From contig CM075939.1 of the NCBI GenBank assembly GCA_038030265.1, forward strand, positions 38,607,253 through 38,671,252: DNA of 64,000 nucleotides, read 5' to 3'. A program made the translations under genes and the position numbers. This document shows, piece by piece, positions 35,653 through 47,450 of this stretch (position 1 is the stretch's first letter; every line of letters starts with the position of its first letter). The notes under the pieces were generated by a model. It searched no databases and was not told the origin of the DNA. It saw nothing but the letters and a program-made list of their open reading frames with translations. The stretch comes from Corythucha ciliata (taxonomy: Eukaryota; Arthropoda; Insecta; Hemiptera; Tingidae).

Positions 35653-36040
35653 CTCTATAGGGTGATAAATTGACCGATGATAACACGCTAAAATCATAGA
35701 CTAAATTTAATTGTGGTGTACTTATCGCCCAAGGTCTTGAGTTAAATAAGCTCAACCATTAAAATTATTCTTTTTTTTTTTTACATACCGCAGTTATGTA
35801 GAAAGTTCGTCGGAAACAATTCTTCGAATGCGCAAATTGAAAATTATTCGAAAAGCAATTCATCAAAATTCGGCAGCGTTCAATATCAATGGGTTTGAGT
35901 CCCCCGGTTTCACCATGGCTCTGGAAAACGCGAAGGAAATCGTAAAATCCCAAATCTACCCTATAAATTGCCTGTCAAGTCGCATGCCTGCGCGTTCATT
36001 CGATAGCATAGTAAAAGAACCCCCCCCCCCATCAAACATT

Positions 36041-36613
36041 AGGACATTTGCTCAAACGAACTGCTACTGCCTGTCCTGTAAGATTTCAGGGTTCCTAGGA
36101 ATATCCTTTTCCAACCGTCCGCCCCAAATTAAATCACATGTTGATGGGGAGGACGGGTGGAAACAAACAGTGATAGTGACATTAAAAAGTTATAGAACAG
36201 GCCCTCAGTGACAAAATCACTGGTTTTTGTCACAGTGACTGCACAGTCACCGGAGGTATAGTTGTCACTGTGACCGACAAAAGCTGTCAAGTCACGCCTC
36301 TGCATGAAGGGGATCTGTCCCTGCGTCAGTGGATATCTTCAAGCTTCAACTCCCCCCCCCCAACCAGCCTTTCACCCCATCGTCATTATTAATAAGGCAG
36401 AGATGTCTGGGGAAGAGTCAAATAGCTGTCTAATTCAATGGCACTGAATTAAAAAAACTTGGAAATCCATATACAACGGTGCAGGGAGGGGGGTGACGTT
36501 TTCCTTCAAAAGGTGTTTAAACTTTGAATAAAAAATTTCGAAAGTAATCGTCAGGAATGAGCTCAAGGGAGAGATGTCCATATGTGTGATACGAGCTTCT
36601 AAAAAAAAAAAAA
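36041..36613. repeat. Dispersed element X, copy 1 (A-tailed)
   Basis: The sequence from AGGACATTTGCTCAAACG to GAGCTTCTAAAAAAAAAAAA matches 44735-45318 almost base for base. It ends in a run of 13 A. Internally GTCACAGTGAC and GTCACTGTGAC blocks form an inverted pair (36225-36280). The A-tail suggests a retroposon, but there is no clear flanking duplication. The first bases (AACATTAGG) are also present at the end of R copy 2, where X is absent. Confidence 0.8.
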
Positions 36614-36615
36614 TA

Positions 36616-37817
36616 GGTGAAAATGTTAAAATTGAGCCTCCGAACTTACCGTTTGTATCGTATATACTTCAGAAAAGCAGAATGCCGCCGGAGACTGTGT
36701 GACCGATGTTTTCGTGTTTTGAATTGACGTTATCTCCGCTTGAATGTCAATTAATTGAGCTCACATTGATTATTTTGAAGCAAATAAAGTTAATATTAAC
36801 CCGAGAGAAAAAAAACCATTTCCTGCTCTCACACTGTTTGACCCCCTCCCCCACCCTCATGAAAAACCAGTGTTAGAGTATGGAAATAGAACGGCTTTTC
36901 ATGCTTATAAAGCCGTTCTTTTCCACCACTCCCCAGGCTTAGCGGCGGTGAAACTTAATTTTTGAAAAGTGTTTTGAGCAACGTGAACATGAATAGAATC
37001 AAATATGGTGGCAAATACGGTTCATTTCACTTTATTGGTACTGATTCTGACAAGTTTTCATAGAACTGGCCGTCTGTACCCCTTCCATCGTGGAAATGTC
37101 TACGTCGAGGCTTTTTGACAAGCGTCAATATCAAGACCAACGTTAGCTCCAAGACCAAGACAGCTGCTCCCAGAACCGACGTTGGCACCAGGATTGCCAC
37201 CGGCACGTATAGTGGCTAAAACTACTGGCCCACACGTGGACTAAAAGCGATTAGGGACTAATAAATTTATTGTGACTTGACTAGTTGACACAAAAATGAT
37301 CAAATCATACCAATAGTACCACGAAAGCGGCAACAATCAACAGCTTTTTCGACATCGGTGATAATATGTAGCTTTTACTCGCTATAACGGACTAAACAGA
37401 AGTGTTGTCAAGCTCTCTTTATACTCTATAGGGTGATAAATTGACCGATGATAACACGCTAAAATCATAGACTAAGTTTAATTGTGGTGTACTTATCGCC
37501 GAAGGTCTTGAGTTAAGCAAGTTCTTGAGTTAAATAAGCTCAACCATTAAAATTATTCTTCTTTTTTTTACATACCGCAGTTATGTGGAAAGTTCGTTGG
37601 AAACAATTCTTCGAATGCGCAAATTGAAAATTATTCGAAAAGCAATTCATCAAAATTCGGCAGCGTTCAATGGCCCCCGGTTTCACCATGGCTCTGGAAA
37701 ACGCGAAGGCAATCGTAAAATCCCCAAATCTACCCTATAAATTGCCTGTCAAGTCGCATGCCTGCGCGTTCATTCGATAACATAGTAAAAGAACCCCCCC
37801 CCCATCAAACATTAGGA
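36616..37817 (-). repeat. Duplicated unit R, copy 2
   Basis: This is the second copy of the 1.2-kb unit at 34850. It carries a short internal repeat absent from copy 1 ('GTCTTGAGTTAA' twice, near 37505-37535) and lacks a short stretch near 37670. Beyond ATCAAACATTAGGA the sequence diverges into a C-type array. Confidence 0.85.
37100..37355 (-). CDS. Small secreted Gly-rich two-Cys peptide, copy 2 (two exons)
   Basis: This is the paralogue of the gene at 35329-35584, offset by 1771 bp: exon 1 37355-37311, intron 37310-37241, exon 2 37240-37100. Start, splice sites, both cysteines, stop, TATA box and AATAAA are all intact. In the predicted frame the only two coding differences replace Leu by Pro and Phe by Val in the mature Gly-rich part (AGGNPGANVGSG). 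Both fall outside the signal peptide and the cysteines. In the alternative Leu/Val-rich frame the same two changes would be silent, so the frame should be confirmed from transcripts. Confidence 0.58.
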
Positions 37818-39410
37818 GCATAAAACTGTTAAATTGCGCCACGAAAATTCCAGGTAGGAAGAATCCGAAAACCGTTCATTCGACGACGAACTTAACACGT
37901 GACACTCTTAATTCACCATGCAGCCATTTTTAGGGCGTGAATAGCCAGTCTGGCCATTTTTTACAGTGCTGCAAGTCAGATTAGGCATTGGAATGAGTCG
38001 TCAGTTACGCAATATTCAAGGTGGAATGATCAATTCACGCACGAACCGTCTGTAGTTTAGCCATTTTCAAGGCGAGAAGCCTCAGTTTGGCCATTTTTAA
38101 AGCACAAATGGTAAGTTTCGTCATTACCTGGACACGGAGTGGTCCTATTAGCCTTTTTTGGGGCGAGATTAGCCAATCAATTTTTGGAGTGCGCAAACGC
38201 CAGTCGTCGGTAAATCGTTTTAAGTGATAATAGTCATGTTGGTCATTTTTTGGTGCAATTTAGTCATTTTGAAGGCGCAAAACGTCATTAACACCGTATG
38301 TAGCCTATGTAGGGCACATTTTTGCGCAGTTTGCCCATTTTTAGAGCGTGCGAAGAGTAAATTACCAGTATTCGATTGTTTCATGTTTAGGGCGTGAATA
38401 GCCAGTTGTGCTATTTTGAAACACAAATCGTCAATTTTTAAGGCGTGAAGGCTCAGCTTGGCCATTTTGGACAAGCGAATCGCCGGATTTGCCGGTTTCA
38501 TGACAGGAATAATCTGTTTAGGCTTATTCAAAGCTCGAATCGTTAGTTCAACTAGTTATTGATCACATTTAAGGAGTCATTTTTATCATTTCTAGGGCGT
38601 AAATAGTCAGTGTGTTATTTTCATGGTACGAATCATCAGTTTTTCAATTTTTGGGTCCGAACGATCAGTTAGGCCTCTTTTGAAGCGGGAGTTGCCAGTT
38701 TGGCCTTTTTTGAAGAGGAAATAACAATTTATCCATTTTCTAAGTGCAAGTAGCCTATTTTGTCGTTTTTGCATTTTAGTTTTCAAGTATCAGGCATTTG
38801 CACGGCGCGAATTGCCAGTTAATCCCTTTTTAGGGCTCTTAAGGTCAATTAAGGATTTTTAAGGACTGGAATCGCCAGTATTTTTAGGGCACAAATTATT
38901 AGTTTAGCTATATTCAAGGCGCGAATCGTCAGTTTGGCTATTCTTGGTGATGCCGGAATGATCGATTTTGTAGTTCACACGACAGGATTCATCTGTTTAT
39001 GCTTTTCCTGGCCGTAAATAGTCATTCTAACCGTTTTTAGGGCACAAATAGTACGTCAAGCTATGACGCGAATTGCCGGTTGGGTCATTTTTGCACGCGA
39101 ATGGCCATTTTCATGGTGCTGGGAATCATACTCTTTTCATGGCCGCACGAATCATTGGATTAGCCATTTTTAGGGCTCGTTTGGCTATTTTTAGGGCAAA
39201 GATAGTCGGTTTAACTATTTTCAAGGCGCGAATCGTCAGTTTTGCCAGTTTAGGGCACGAGTGTAGTCAGCCTAGCCGTTTTTATGATAGGGGTATCTAA
39301 TTTAGCTATGTTCTAGCACCGAATGGCTGTCTAGCCATTTTTAGTTGAACGAAGCGCCATATTTTTCATACCCCTTCCTTGAGCAAATCCTGAATCCACA
39401 CCTAGTCAGT
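37818..39410 (-). repeat. C-type tandem array
   Basis: Monomers of ~30 bp read GGCGCGAATCGTCAGTTTGGCC and ATTTTTAGG. The right flank, CCTTCCTTGAGCAAATCCTG (39364-39390), is nearly identical to the flank at 44215-44235, so both arrays are copies of one dispersed element. Frames such as the one at 38220-38531 are repeat artefacts. Confidence 0.8.
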
Positions 39411-40269
39411 GGTATATAAGTATATCATTAATGCCGTGGAAAGTTACTTATTGGGTCTATATGGGGAACTTTTAGGGTCAGACAAATCCATATTTTGTCG
39501 ATTCTTTTGTTTGTTTGTTTTTGTTCTTTTAGTTTTTTATATTCATTTATTTTATTTGTGTTCCTTCGTGTTTTTTGTTAGTTTTCAACTATCGAAGGGA
39601 TGTAATACTCTGGGAGGGGTTCTGACCAACAAGACCCTCCCCTTCAGCACGCTACTGACATCGATCATGCCTTTTGTTCGTTTAAGGAGAAATAAACATG
39701 AAATGAACCAGCTGAAAAAACGAATTATGTCCATAAAACGAAAGAATTCACTCCGGAATCTTATTTTTTGGCACAAATAATCTAAATTTTACACGTACGT
39801 TGCCGGTTTTCCTCTAAACATTAACTCTCCGGCTAAAAATGTTAACGGTATATCCCTCCGAATTTGGTTTATTCATCAAACGGCAATAATCTCCCGAGAA
39901 AATGATAGCGTTTGCCCCTACATCAGCTAAGTTGAATAAAAATCACCCTCATAAAGTGACCAATCGGTTGGACCATTCCCACCTCCACCATGATCGATCA
40001 CCACTCAAAACACGCCCACTCCCCACCCTAGAGATGAAAAGCCCCAACGAATTTTACCGAGCAGACGTCCGTCGTTATCATACCAACCTTATCAAATTGG
40101 TTTTTAGAAGAACCAAACACGCGAAATAGGGGTTTTCACGCTACCTGCTTTGGGGAAGTTACCCATTAAGATACGATTCCGCTGCGGTTAGACACTTTCG
40201 ATGTCCAAACATCACAGATTTGACGCTCACAGAACCCAGTTTCGCGGTTTTTGCTGATTCAATAATAAA
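39411..40269. other. Non-array DNA, no gene seen
   Basis: A T-rich tract (TTTGTTTGTTTTTG, about 39505-39580) produces a hydrophobic open frame of no credible function. About 40090-40260 contains a few B-like monomers (CAAATTGGTTTTTAG). No exon or transposon end was assigned. Confidence 0.45.
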
Positions 40270-43200
40270 ATTTCACGTTTGCAGCAGTCTTTTTAAAAAA
40301 CAATTCGCCGGTTTGGCACTTTTTGAGACCAAATTTAGAAGATTTGGCACTCCCTTATAAAACAAGTCAATTTTACAGGAGTTCACACCATTTTTTCCTA
40401 ACGTGAAATGTCCAGTTCCAGCGTAGGTATACCTATACTGGCTTGTTTTAAAGGGAAATTTCACGGCTCCAGCTCTTTTTCACAGGCTTGGTTGGCCCTA
40501 TCAAAATTCAATTTTACAGTGGCTCATCATAATGGCCCATACAAATAATAAGCCATTTCGTCAAGCCACGCTCATGAGATCGGACCAGATAGTGAGACGA
40601 GAGGATTTGAGGAAAACATTTTTCAGTAAAACAGTGCCGGGGACCCAGGCCACGGAGAGGAGTGTGATAGCGTTTCCCATTTGCCATATCTCTTCAGTGG
40701 CGTGAATATCTGCAAAAGGGAGAGTTTCAGGTGTGAATATCTGCGAAATCACACGTTTCTGGTATTTACTTTCACGAAATGATCAGTTCCGGGGCCCTTT
40801 TTTATGCCTGAATATAAGCAAAATTGACATTTTCTGATCCAAAGGTTCGAAAAATTGCAGAATTTTCCCTAAAATTGCAAGGTGATGTGGTTTTTTTTAG
40901 GGGCATCGGAACCCCCGCTAGGTTGCTACCCAGCCACGACACAGCTCTCAAAGTCTGACGACACTTCTGTGCTAAATATTCACGAGATTGGAAGTCTCCT
41001 CGCTTAACAATCCCAAAATCGTTAGTTTCTCGTCCATATAATCGCAAAATAGCGAATTGCTGGTGATTATTTTCGCAAAACTGCAAGTTACTATGGTCAT
41101 TACTTCTGGTCTTTTTTTTTAGTGATCGCGGAACCCGCGGGTTATCCGGCCCAAACAGCGCGCAAAGCCTGAAAAATATTGCCACTAAAATTACATCTCT
41201 CTGGGCTTGACAACTGCGAAATTGCCAGTTTTGGGTATTCATTTTCGCAAAAATTGTTAAGTTTCGGGGCCTATTTCTAGTGATGGCGGAACCCTGTCTA
41301 GATAGGGTGACCAAATGTGAAAATGGTTTCCGAAGTCGCACGAAAATGTTTGAGGATTACGCCGGAAAGTAGGACGCCTAAATTAAACGAGTAACATCGA
41401 CTAATACTGATCGATTTGGTGTTGAAATTGTTGTTTACTCGACTAGGGAGTTATGGGCTCGTTAATAATGCAGGCAATGTAACGGCTTCAGTGGCGTAAC
41501 AAAGTGAGCGAGCTCCCTTAGCCATTATTGTTTGTGAAAAAGCCCAATCCGTTATGGAAGCCATTTTCATGTTTGGTTTGAATGTGGCAAATCCAAGAAA
41601 TTTGATGTTGAAAGAGCGAATATTCGCAAAATTAAGGCTTGAAAGAGCCAAGCTCGCGAAATTCCGTTGATGTTTTTGACTCATCAAAATTCCCCAAAAC
41701 TGTAATTTGAACGAGATGAATCCACAAAATTTGCTTTTTAAAGAGAAAAAATCCTCGAAAGTGGAGTTTGTGAGAGCCAAAATGACAAAATAGGTTTTTT
41801 AACGAGCGAAAACTGCGAAACTGATTTTAAAAATACCTAAATTCACGAAATTGGTTTCAAGTAACAGAAATACGAGAAATTAGATTTCGAAGGAGCAAAA
41901 TCCGTCCCATTTGGTTATGTGAGAGCAAAAATCTGCGGCAAAATTGGGATTGGAATAGCCAAAGTCATAAAATTGGGGCTTGAAAGGCCGAAAATCCGCG
42001 AAAAGCTAAAATGACGAAATTTCGAGGTTGAATAAGCCAAATCCAGGAATTTGGACCTTGAAAAATAGCCAAATTGGTTTTCTTAATAAGCCAAACGTGT
42101 GAAACTGATTTCATTATGACCTAAAAACCACGAAATTTGGTTTTTGATTAGGCGAAAATCCCACAAATTGGATTTTATAGGAGCCAAATCCATGTAATTG
42201 GGAGGTTGGGACCGACGTTTGTGACGTCTCCCCGGACACCTAAAATGATCCTGGACGTACCTGGTGGCCTATTCTCCAACAAAAAAGCAATATGTTTTTC
42301 GTAGCAATGTTTCTATTTCATTCATTTGTTTGTAGATAATTAATGAAATGGACGCATCACTTTGAAAAACATAGGACACGTCCGGGAAAAGTAGGACGTC
42401 TGGTCACGTCCTGGGACGTCCAAAGTCTGACGATAATCGCAAAATTGCAGAAGTTGGGAGGCTAAATATTTGCAAAATTGGAAGTTTCCTGGCTGAATAT
42501 TGGTAAAAATTGAAATTTCAGGTCTTAATTATACGCGAAATTGCAAGTTTTTGGTCTTTATTCTCGTGAAATTGGATTTTTGCAGCTAAATATTCGCAAA
42601 ATTGATATAATTTTTCCCGGTCTATATTATCGCGAAAGGCAAGATTCTGGTTTTTGGTTTATTTGTTTGTTTTTTTTTTTAGTGGGCGCGGACCCTGGGA
42701 TAGTCGGCGCCGACTAGCTTGGCGAATAGCCATGAAATTTCAAAATTTAAAGATAATTATTTGTGAATTTGAAATTTCCGGTCCTAATTTGAGCGAAATT
42801 ACAAGTTTTCTGGCTGAATATCCGCGAAATTCACAGTTTCGGGTTTAAATTGATTTAAGTAAAATTCCACGTTTCGGAGCCTTTTCTTGTGGCAGCAAAA
42901 CCTAGAGTGTAGCCGACCACAAAAGCGTCCAAAGCCTGACGAATACTTGGGAAGTTTACTGGCTGTGAATATCCGCCCCATTGAAACCTTTTGGGTCTTA
43001 ATTCCTGCGAACCTTCGAATTTCGGTGAAATTGCGAGTTCTGGGATGATTTTTCTGATTTATAGTCGCGGCCGCTACACGGGCTCCGGTCCGGCATGGTC
43101 CCGAGAGAGCACCCAAGGCTTGACGAATAGCCGCAACATTATATCGTTCGGAGTTTAATATCAGAGAATTCGCCAGTTTCGGGGCTAAATATCCAAGTTT
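40270..43200. repeat. F-type tandem array with GC-rich anchors (~0.2-kb higher-order period)
   Basis: Monomers of ~31 bp read CGCAAAATTGCAAGTTT and GGGGCTAAATATT. A GC-rich anchor of about 60 bp, GGCGGAACCC...CCAAAGCCTGACGAATA, recurs near 40905, 41125, 42690, 42895 and 43070. It also occurs in two halves, at 41285 and 42417, split by an insertion. Successive anchors lie about 160-220 bp apart. The 179-aa open frame at 40802-41341 is repeat-derived. Confidence 0.75.
41304..42415. mobile_element. Insertion carrying a B-type array, split from the F-type array
   Basis: The left end is TAGGGTGACCAAATGT; the right end reversed contains GGACGTGACCAGACGTCC and then CCCGGACGTGTCCTA. The B-type array (about 41540-42200) lies inside, after a CAGTGGCGTAAC motif at 41489 that may be a nested second element. 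The F-type anchor is interrupted exactly here, which supports insertion. No exact target duplication was recovered, so the edges are approximate. Confidence 0.5.
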
Positions 43201-43490
43201 GGACTTGGATAGTTAATTTCATTCTCCTTTGGGGAGCCATTTGCCATCTCCCCCCCCCCCTCCAGATCTGAATATTTGAATACTAGAGAGCCCCCCAAAA
43301 GCCTCTCAAGCCCTGGGTCCTTCTTTCCATTATGTCCGAGATGAAAAAATCTGGTCTGGACACTGGAGTTTTCAAGGGGGGGGGGGATTATTGTCGATTC
43401 GTCTTACCACCCATGGTCAGACTGAGGAGTATACCATGGCAGTTTTCGTGCAAAGTTGACATTTTCAAGACAAAACAGTTCTTCTCAGGT
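43201..43490. other. Array flank with poly-C and poly-G runs
   Basis: This is the junction between F-type and C-type arrays. It contains a C10 run near 43250 and a G10 run near 43376 and shows no coding content. Confidence 0.4.
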
Positions 43491-44250
43491 TGTTACTGCC
43501 TTTATACATATTATGGCAATTTGGCCATTTTCGGCGCTCCGAATGGTCTATTTCGCCATTTTCAGGGCAGGAGTCACTTGTTCAGACATTTTTAGAGCTC
43601 GATTCGTCAGGTAATCCATTTCTAGAGCTTGTATAGTAAATTCGGCAATTTCTAGGATTCAAATATAGTAATTTTAACCATTTTAAAGACACGAATCGTC
43701 AGTTTCTCCATTTTCAGGGCTCAAATACCTAGTCCATCAATCCAAGGCCATGAAGTTTGACCATTCCTGGTGTGCAAATTGTCGATTTTGCCATTTTCAG
43801 GGAAGAAATCATTTTTTTAGCCATTTCCAGGACACGTGAAGTCATTTTGGCCGTTTTCAGAGCTTGATTAGTCCGTCAAGCCAAAAGCGCGCATTATGGT
43901 CATATTTGGCTCAAGAATAATGGCCAGTCTGATCATTTTTAGCGCACGAATGGTCGTTTTAGCTACTTTCCGGCGGTAATCATGATCTTTTTAGGCATTT
44001 TCAGAAGTTCACCAGTCCCCACCAATTTTTAGGGCGCGTGAAGTCCAGTTTTAGCAATTTTCAAAACGCGAATCGACAGTTTTGTATTTTTGGGCGTGAG
44101 TTTAGTTACTTTAGCCGTTTCTATAGTGCAAATAGCTATTTTAACTATTTTTAGGCAGTGAAAAGGCTGTCAAACCAGTTTTAGTAGAGCGAACCACACC
44201 ATTTCTCTAGCACCTCTCTTGAGCAAATACTGAATCCGCGTCTGTCTGCG
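43491..44250 (-). repeat. C-type tandem array, second dispersed copy
   Basis: The monomers match 37818-39410 (GGCCATTTTCAGGGC, GAATCGTCAGTTT). The right flank CTCTTGAGCAAATACTGAATC corresponds to the flank at 39370. Confidence 0.8.
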
Positions 44251-44734
44251 AAAATGGTATTCTAGGACGCAAAAACGGTGAATTTGGTCTTTGAATTATG
44301 TCACGCTTGCGATATCCATTTTGTGAGCGACAAAACCCGTTGAAAATTTTTTTTTATTAGCGAAATCCGTGAAGTTATTTTTTTAGTGAGCGCCGACGAA
44401 ACACAATGTGATTATCCTGAAAGATTTGTACTTCCAGAATGCATCCAGGGGAGGGCAGCTGCCTAGCCCTGCCCCCCTCTGGCTATGCCTATGTTCCTAG
44501 GTAAATTCGTGCATTGCAGTTTTCGATCCATGACTCACCTTCATGTTTGCATTGGCTGTGGGTTCGCCGTTCATAGGAGTTTTCCACGGATAAAGTTAGA
44601 AAAAGAATTGTATATTTTTGCAACCGATGCAAACAAAATTGATTTGCGAAACCGTGTTTGCCCATTTGCCCTATTAATAGGCTTTGTTGGGTCTGGGAAT
44701 GAAATTCACACAGATACCGGCGAGTCCGGTAACA
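44251..44734. repeat. Short B-type array, hAT-like end and non-array DNA
   Basis: About 44251-44410 has a few B monomers (GCGAAATCCGTGAAG, GTGAGCG). A GC-rich end follows, CCAGGGGAGGGCAGCTGCC..CCTCTGGCTATGCCTATG, whose reverse (CATAGGCATAGCCAG) resembles CAGGGGCGTAGCCAG at 15964. About 44484-44734 is non-repetitive with no gene seen. Confidence 0.45.
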
Positions 44735-45318
44735 TTAGGCATTTGCTCAAACGAACTGCTACTGCCTGTCCTGTAAGATTTCAGGGTTCCTAGGAATATC
44801 CTTTTCCAACCGTCCGCCCCAAATTAAATCACATGTTGATGGGGAGGACGGGTGGAAACAAACAGTGATAGTGACATTAAAAAGTTATAGAACAGGCCCT
44901 CAGTGACAAAATCACTGGTTTTTGTCACAGTGACTGCACAGTCACCGGAGGTATAGTTGTCACTGTGACCGACAAAAGCTGTCAAGTCACGCCTCTGCAT
45001 GAAGGGGATCTGTCCCTGCGTCAGTGGATATCTTCAAAGCTTCAACTCCCCCCCCCCCAACCAGCCTTTCACCCCATCGTCATTATTCATAAGGCAGAGA
45101 TGTCTGGGAAGAGTCAAATAGCTGTCTAATTCAATGGCACTGAATTAAAAAAACTTGGAAATCCATATACAACGGCGCAGGGAGGGGGGTGACTTTTTCC
45201 TTCAAAAGGTGTTTAAACTTTGAATAAAAAAATTTCGAAGTAATCGTCGGAATGAGCTCAAGGGAGAGATGTCCATTTGTGTGATACGAGCTTCTAATAA
45301 AAAAAATAAATAAATAAA
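44735..45318. repeat. Dispersed element X, copy 2
   Basis: Nearly identical to 36041-36613, with only scattered substitutions and single-base indels, some in homopolymer runs. The A-rich tail has become AATAAAAAAAATAAATAAAT. The neighbouring R unit is absent, so X can exist on its own. The high similarity implies recent copying or conversion. Confidence 0.85.
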
Positions 45319-47450
45319 AAGTAGTTATCAACTACATTCACCCACGAGCAAGTTTTAAGCACTATCAAATCTTAATTTTGATTTATCTGTTGTTCGTTTG
45401 ACTACCATCAACTAATTTTAATGAATGTAACCCGTCAACAAAACGGTATTTGATAGATGTTTTGTTGTTGTTGTTTTTTTTAATTTTGTAGAAATGAAAC
45501 CGACAGGACAGGGGAAAAAATCTCCAACTTTCCGCTCCAACCACGAAACTATTACGGGACGTTTTACAATTATTGCGAAAATTGGCGTTCCAATGATTTC
45601 ACTCACCTTTCCCTCAAAGAAACAAACACGCACCCTGCTAACCTCAACCCCGAAAAATGAAATTAATTTAATTAGTTTTAATCGTAACACCTCTACATAC
45701 ATTTTTTTTCTTTCTTTGAAAGGCGTCACAAAATAGCATCCATCGCAATCCAAACGTCAGCAAGTTATGTGATTTGCCTTGATATTCAAATATACTCTTC
45801 TAAAAAAGCCCAAGGCTTTCTTTATATTGTATTTTTCAATAAAAAAAATTTAGCATTTTGACGAATTCACCAGACAAAAGTTGAAGTAACCACGTCATTA
45901 TCTTTTTTATTGTTGGTTGAAAGGTCATTGAAATTGTAGGGTTAAGTGATGTTAAATCCACAATAATTATTCGGTTATTAACAGTAATACTTTGACGTCT
46001 GAGTAAAGTAATTAAGGTTTCAAGGCATGTAAAAGGGGGGGATGGATTCCGACGGGAACGCAGAAGACTATCTGCTAAACGTCCGTCGCACAACATGCAA
46101 AAAAAAACACTCCGCTAACTTCTTCATCACTTATTACTTTTACCTGGTTATTGAAAAGCGGGTCAAACATCGATCAGGTGCAGACCAAATTATTAATTTG
46201 CGATGCGGCAAACGACACGATCGTACGAAAGGGGGACACATGCAGCAACTTACCTATAAACAGAAAAGAATACAAATTTTAAAGGTAAAAAAAAAACACT
46301 CACACACACAAAAGTTTCCTGAGTAATTTATCAACCGTCCTTGATTATTTTCACTTTAAAATTGCTTCCCGAAATGGGAAAAAAATAGGAACAACAATTT
46401 GGACTTCGAGTCGACATACATTAACCCTGAATGCACAAGCTATAAGGAGTAGGAGGGCCCAAGAGGGGATTATACACGTTACGTGAATACACATTGAACG
46501 TATTTATTATTTCAAGTTACACACAAAAATGTAAATCGATGAAACTATTCTCTCGCCAAAATAAATAAATAAAACGATATTTTTAAAGGCAATCAACTTT
46601 TTCTTCTGCAACCTCTTCAACATGTTCAAGGACTTGGAGAACCAAAAAATTCCCCGACTATGCTTCTCATTATTTGACTGTGCAGGGATTGCGCTGAGTC
46701 GCTTAAGAAATTGGCCGCTAATTGTGAGTTATCTGCCTATGATGATGCATTTTTTGTGTGAAATGGCTGTACGACGGACAAATAGAAAAAGATTGGATGG
46801 GTGGAGAAGGCGCGAGTTAAGTGCGAATTTCGAAAGAAGGGGTTGTTTATACGGAACACGATATCTCTTTCAACCTTGTGCTCTTGCCTCTCAACAGGAC
46901 AGCCACACGCAGTTTAGTCTTCTGCTTGTTAGTCTCCGCAGGGTTCTCAAGTTCTCTTCTTCTCTTTAATAACCGCTCCCGTAAATTCCCCCCCGGATTA
47001 CGACAAATCTTTTGTTTTAGTTAATCACCTTCGAGGCAGATGGCGCTTCAATGACGTATGGAAGGAATAAAAAAAAAAAAAAGTTCCAGTAAAAGAATAG
47101 CGTGAGTGCCGCGTGAGACACTTTCAAATTGAGAAACAAAATAATTTGGTTGACCTTCGGAAATGCCAACACTGATGTTTCCACTGGAAAAACCAGGAAA
47201 AACATGGATGAAAGAGATTCGAAAGAATTCGGAATGACCTAGCCAGCGATGACATTTTCCGATGATGGTTTCTCCCAACCCCTCCTCTAAACGGAAGCTG
47301 ATGGCTTATATTCAGTACGTTATAATAAGGCCACTGAAATACGATAAAATGAAAGTTAAAAGGGTATAGACTAATTAAAAGCTTGCTAGACAATTTTCAG
47401 TCCGTGTGTATAATAAATTCAACAACTAAATTTTGCCTTTGTCGCCTTAA
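45319..47450. other. AT-rich non-repetitive DNA, no gene seen
   Basis: No monomers or transposon ends. Open frames on both strands (45418-45753, 46622-46969, 47048-47393) lack domains and have no splice or polyadenylation support. Two short AAATAAATAAA tracts occur near 46558. Confidence 0.5.

Larger units (their letters stand above)
34850..36040 (-). repeat. Duplicated unit R, copy 1 (carries a small peptide gene)
   Basis: From GGTGAAAATGTTAAAATTG to ATCAAACATTAGGA this 1.2-kb unit is repeated with few differences at 36616-37817. The most similar part is the central gene (35260-35652), and small indels concentrate in the flanks. The two copies flank element X1. The arrangement R-X-R could be a tandem duplication of an R-X unit with the second copy cut short. 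Confidence 0.85.

Noticed and set aside
38220..38531. 103-aa minus-strand frame
   Set aside because: Derived from C-type monomers of ~30 bp, which keep frame by length alone.
39409..39780. Hydrophobic 123-aa plus-strand frame suggesting a membrane protein
   Set aside because: The hydrophobic stretch comes from a TTTG/TTTTA low-complexity tract; no gene context supports it.
40802..41341. 179-aa open frame on the minus strand
   Set aside because: It reads through the F-type array and two GC-rich anchors; the protein has periodic repeat text and no domain.
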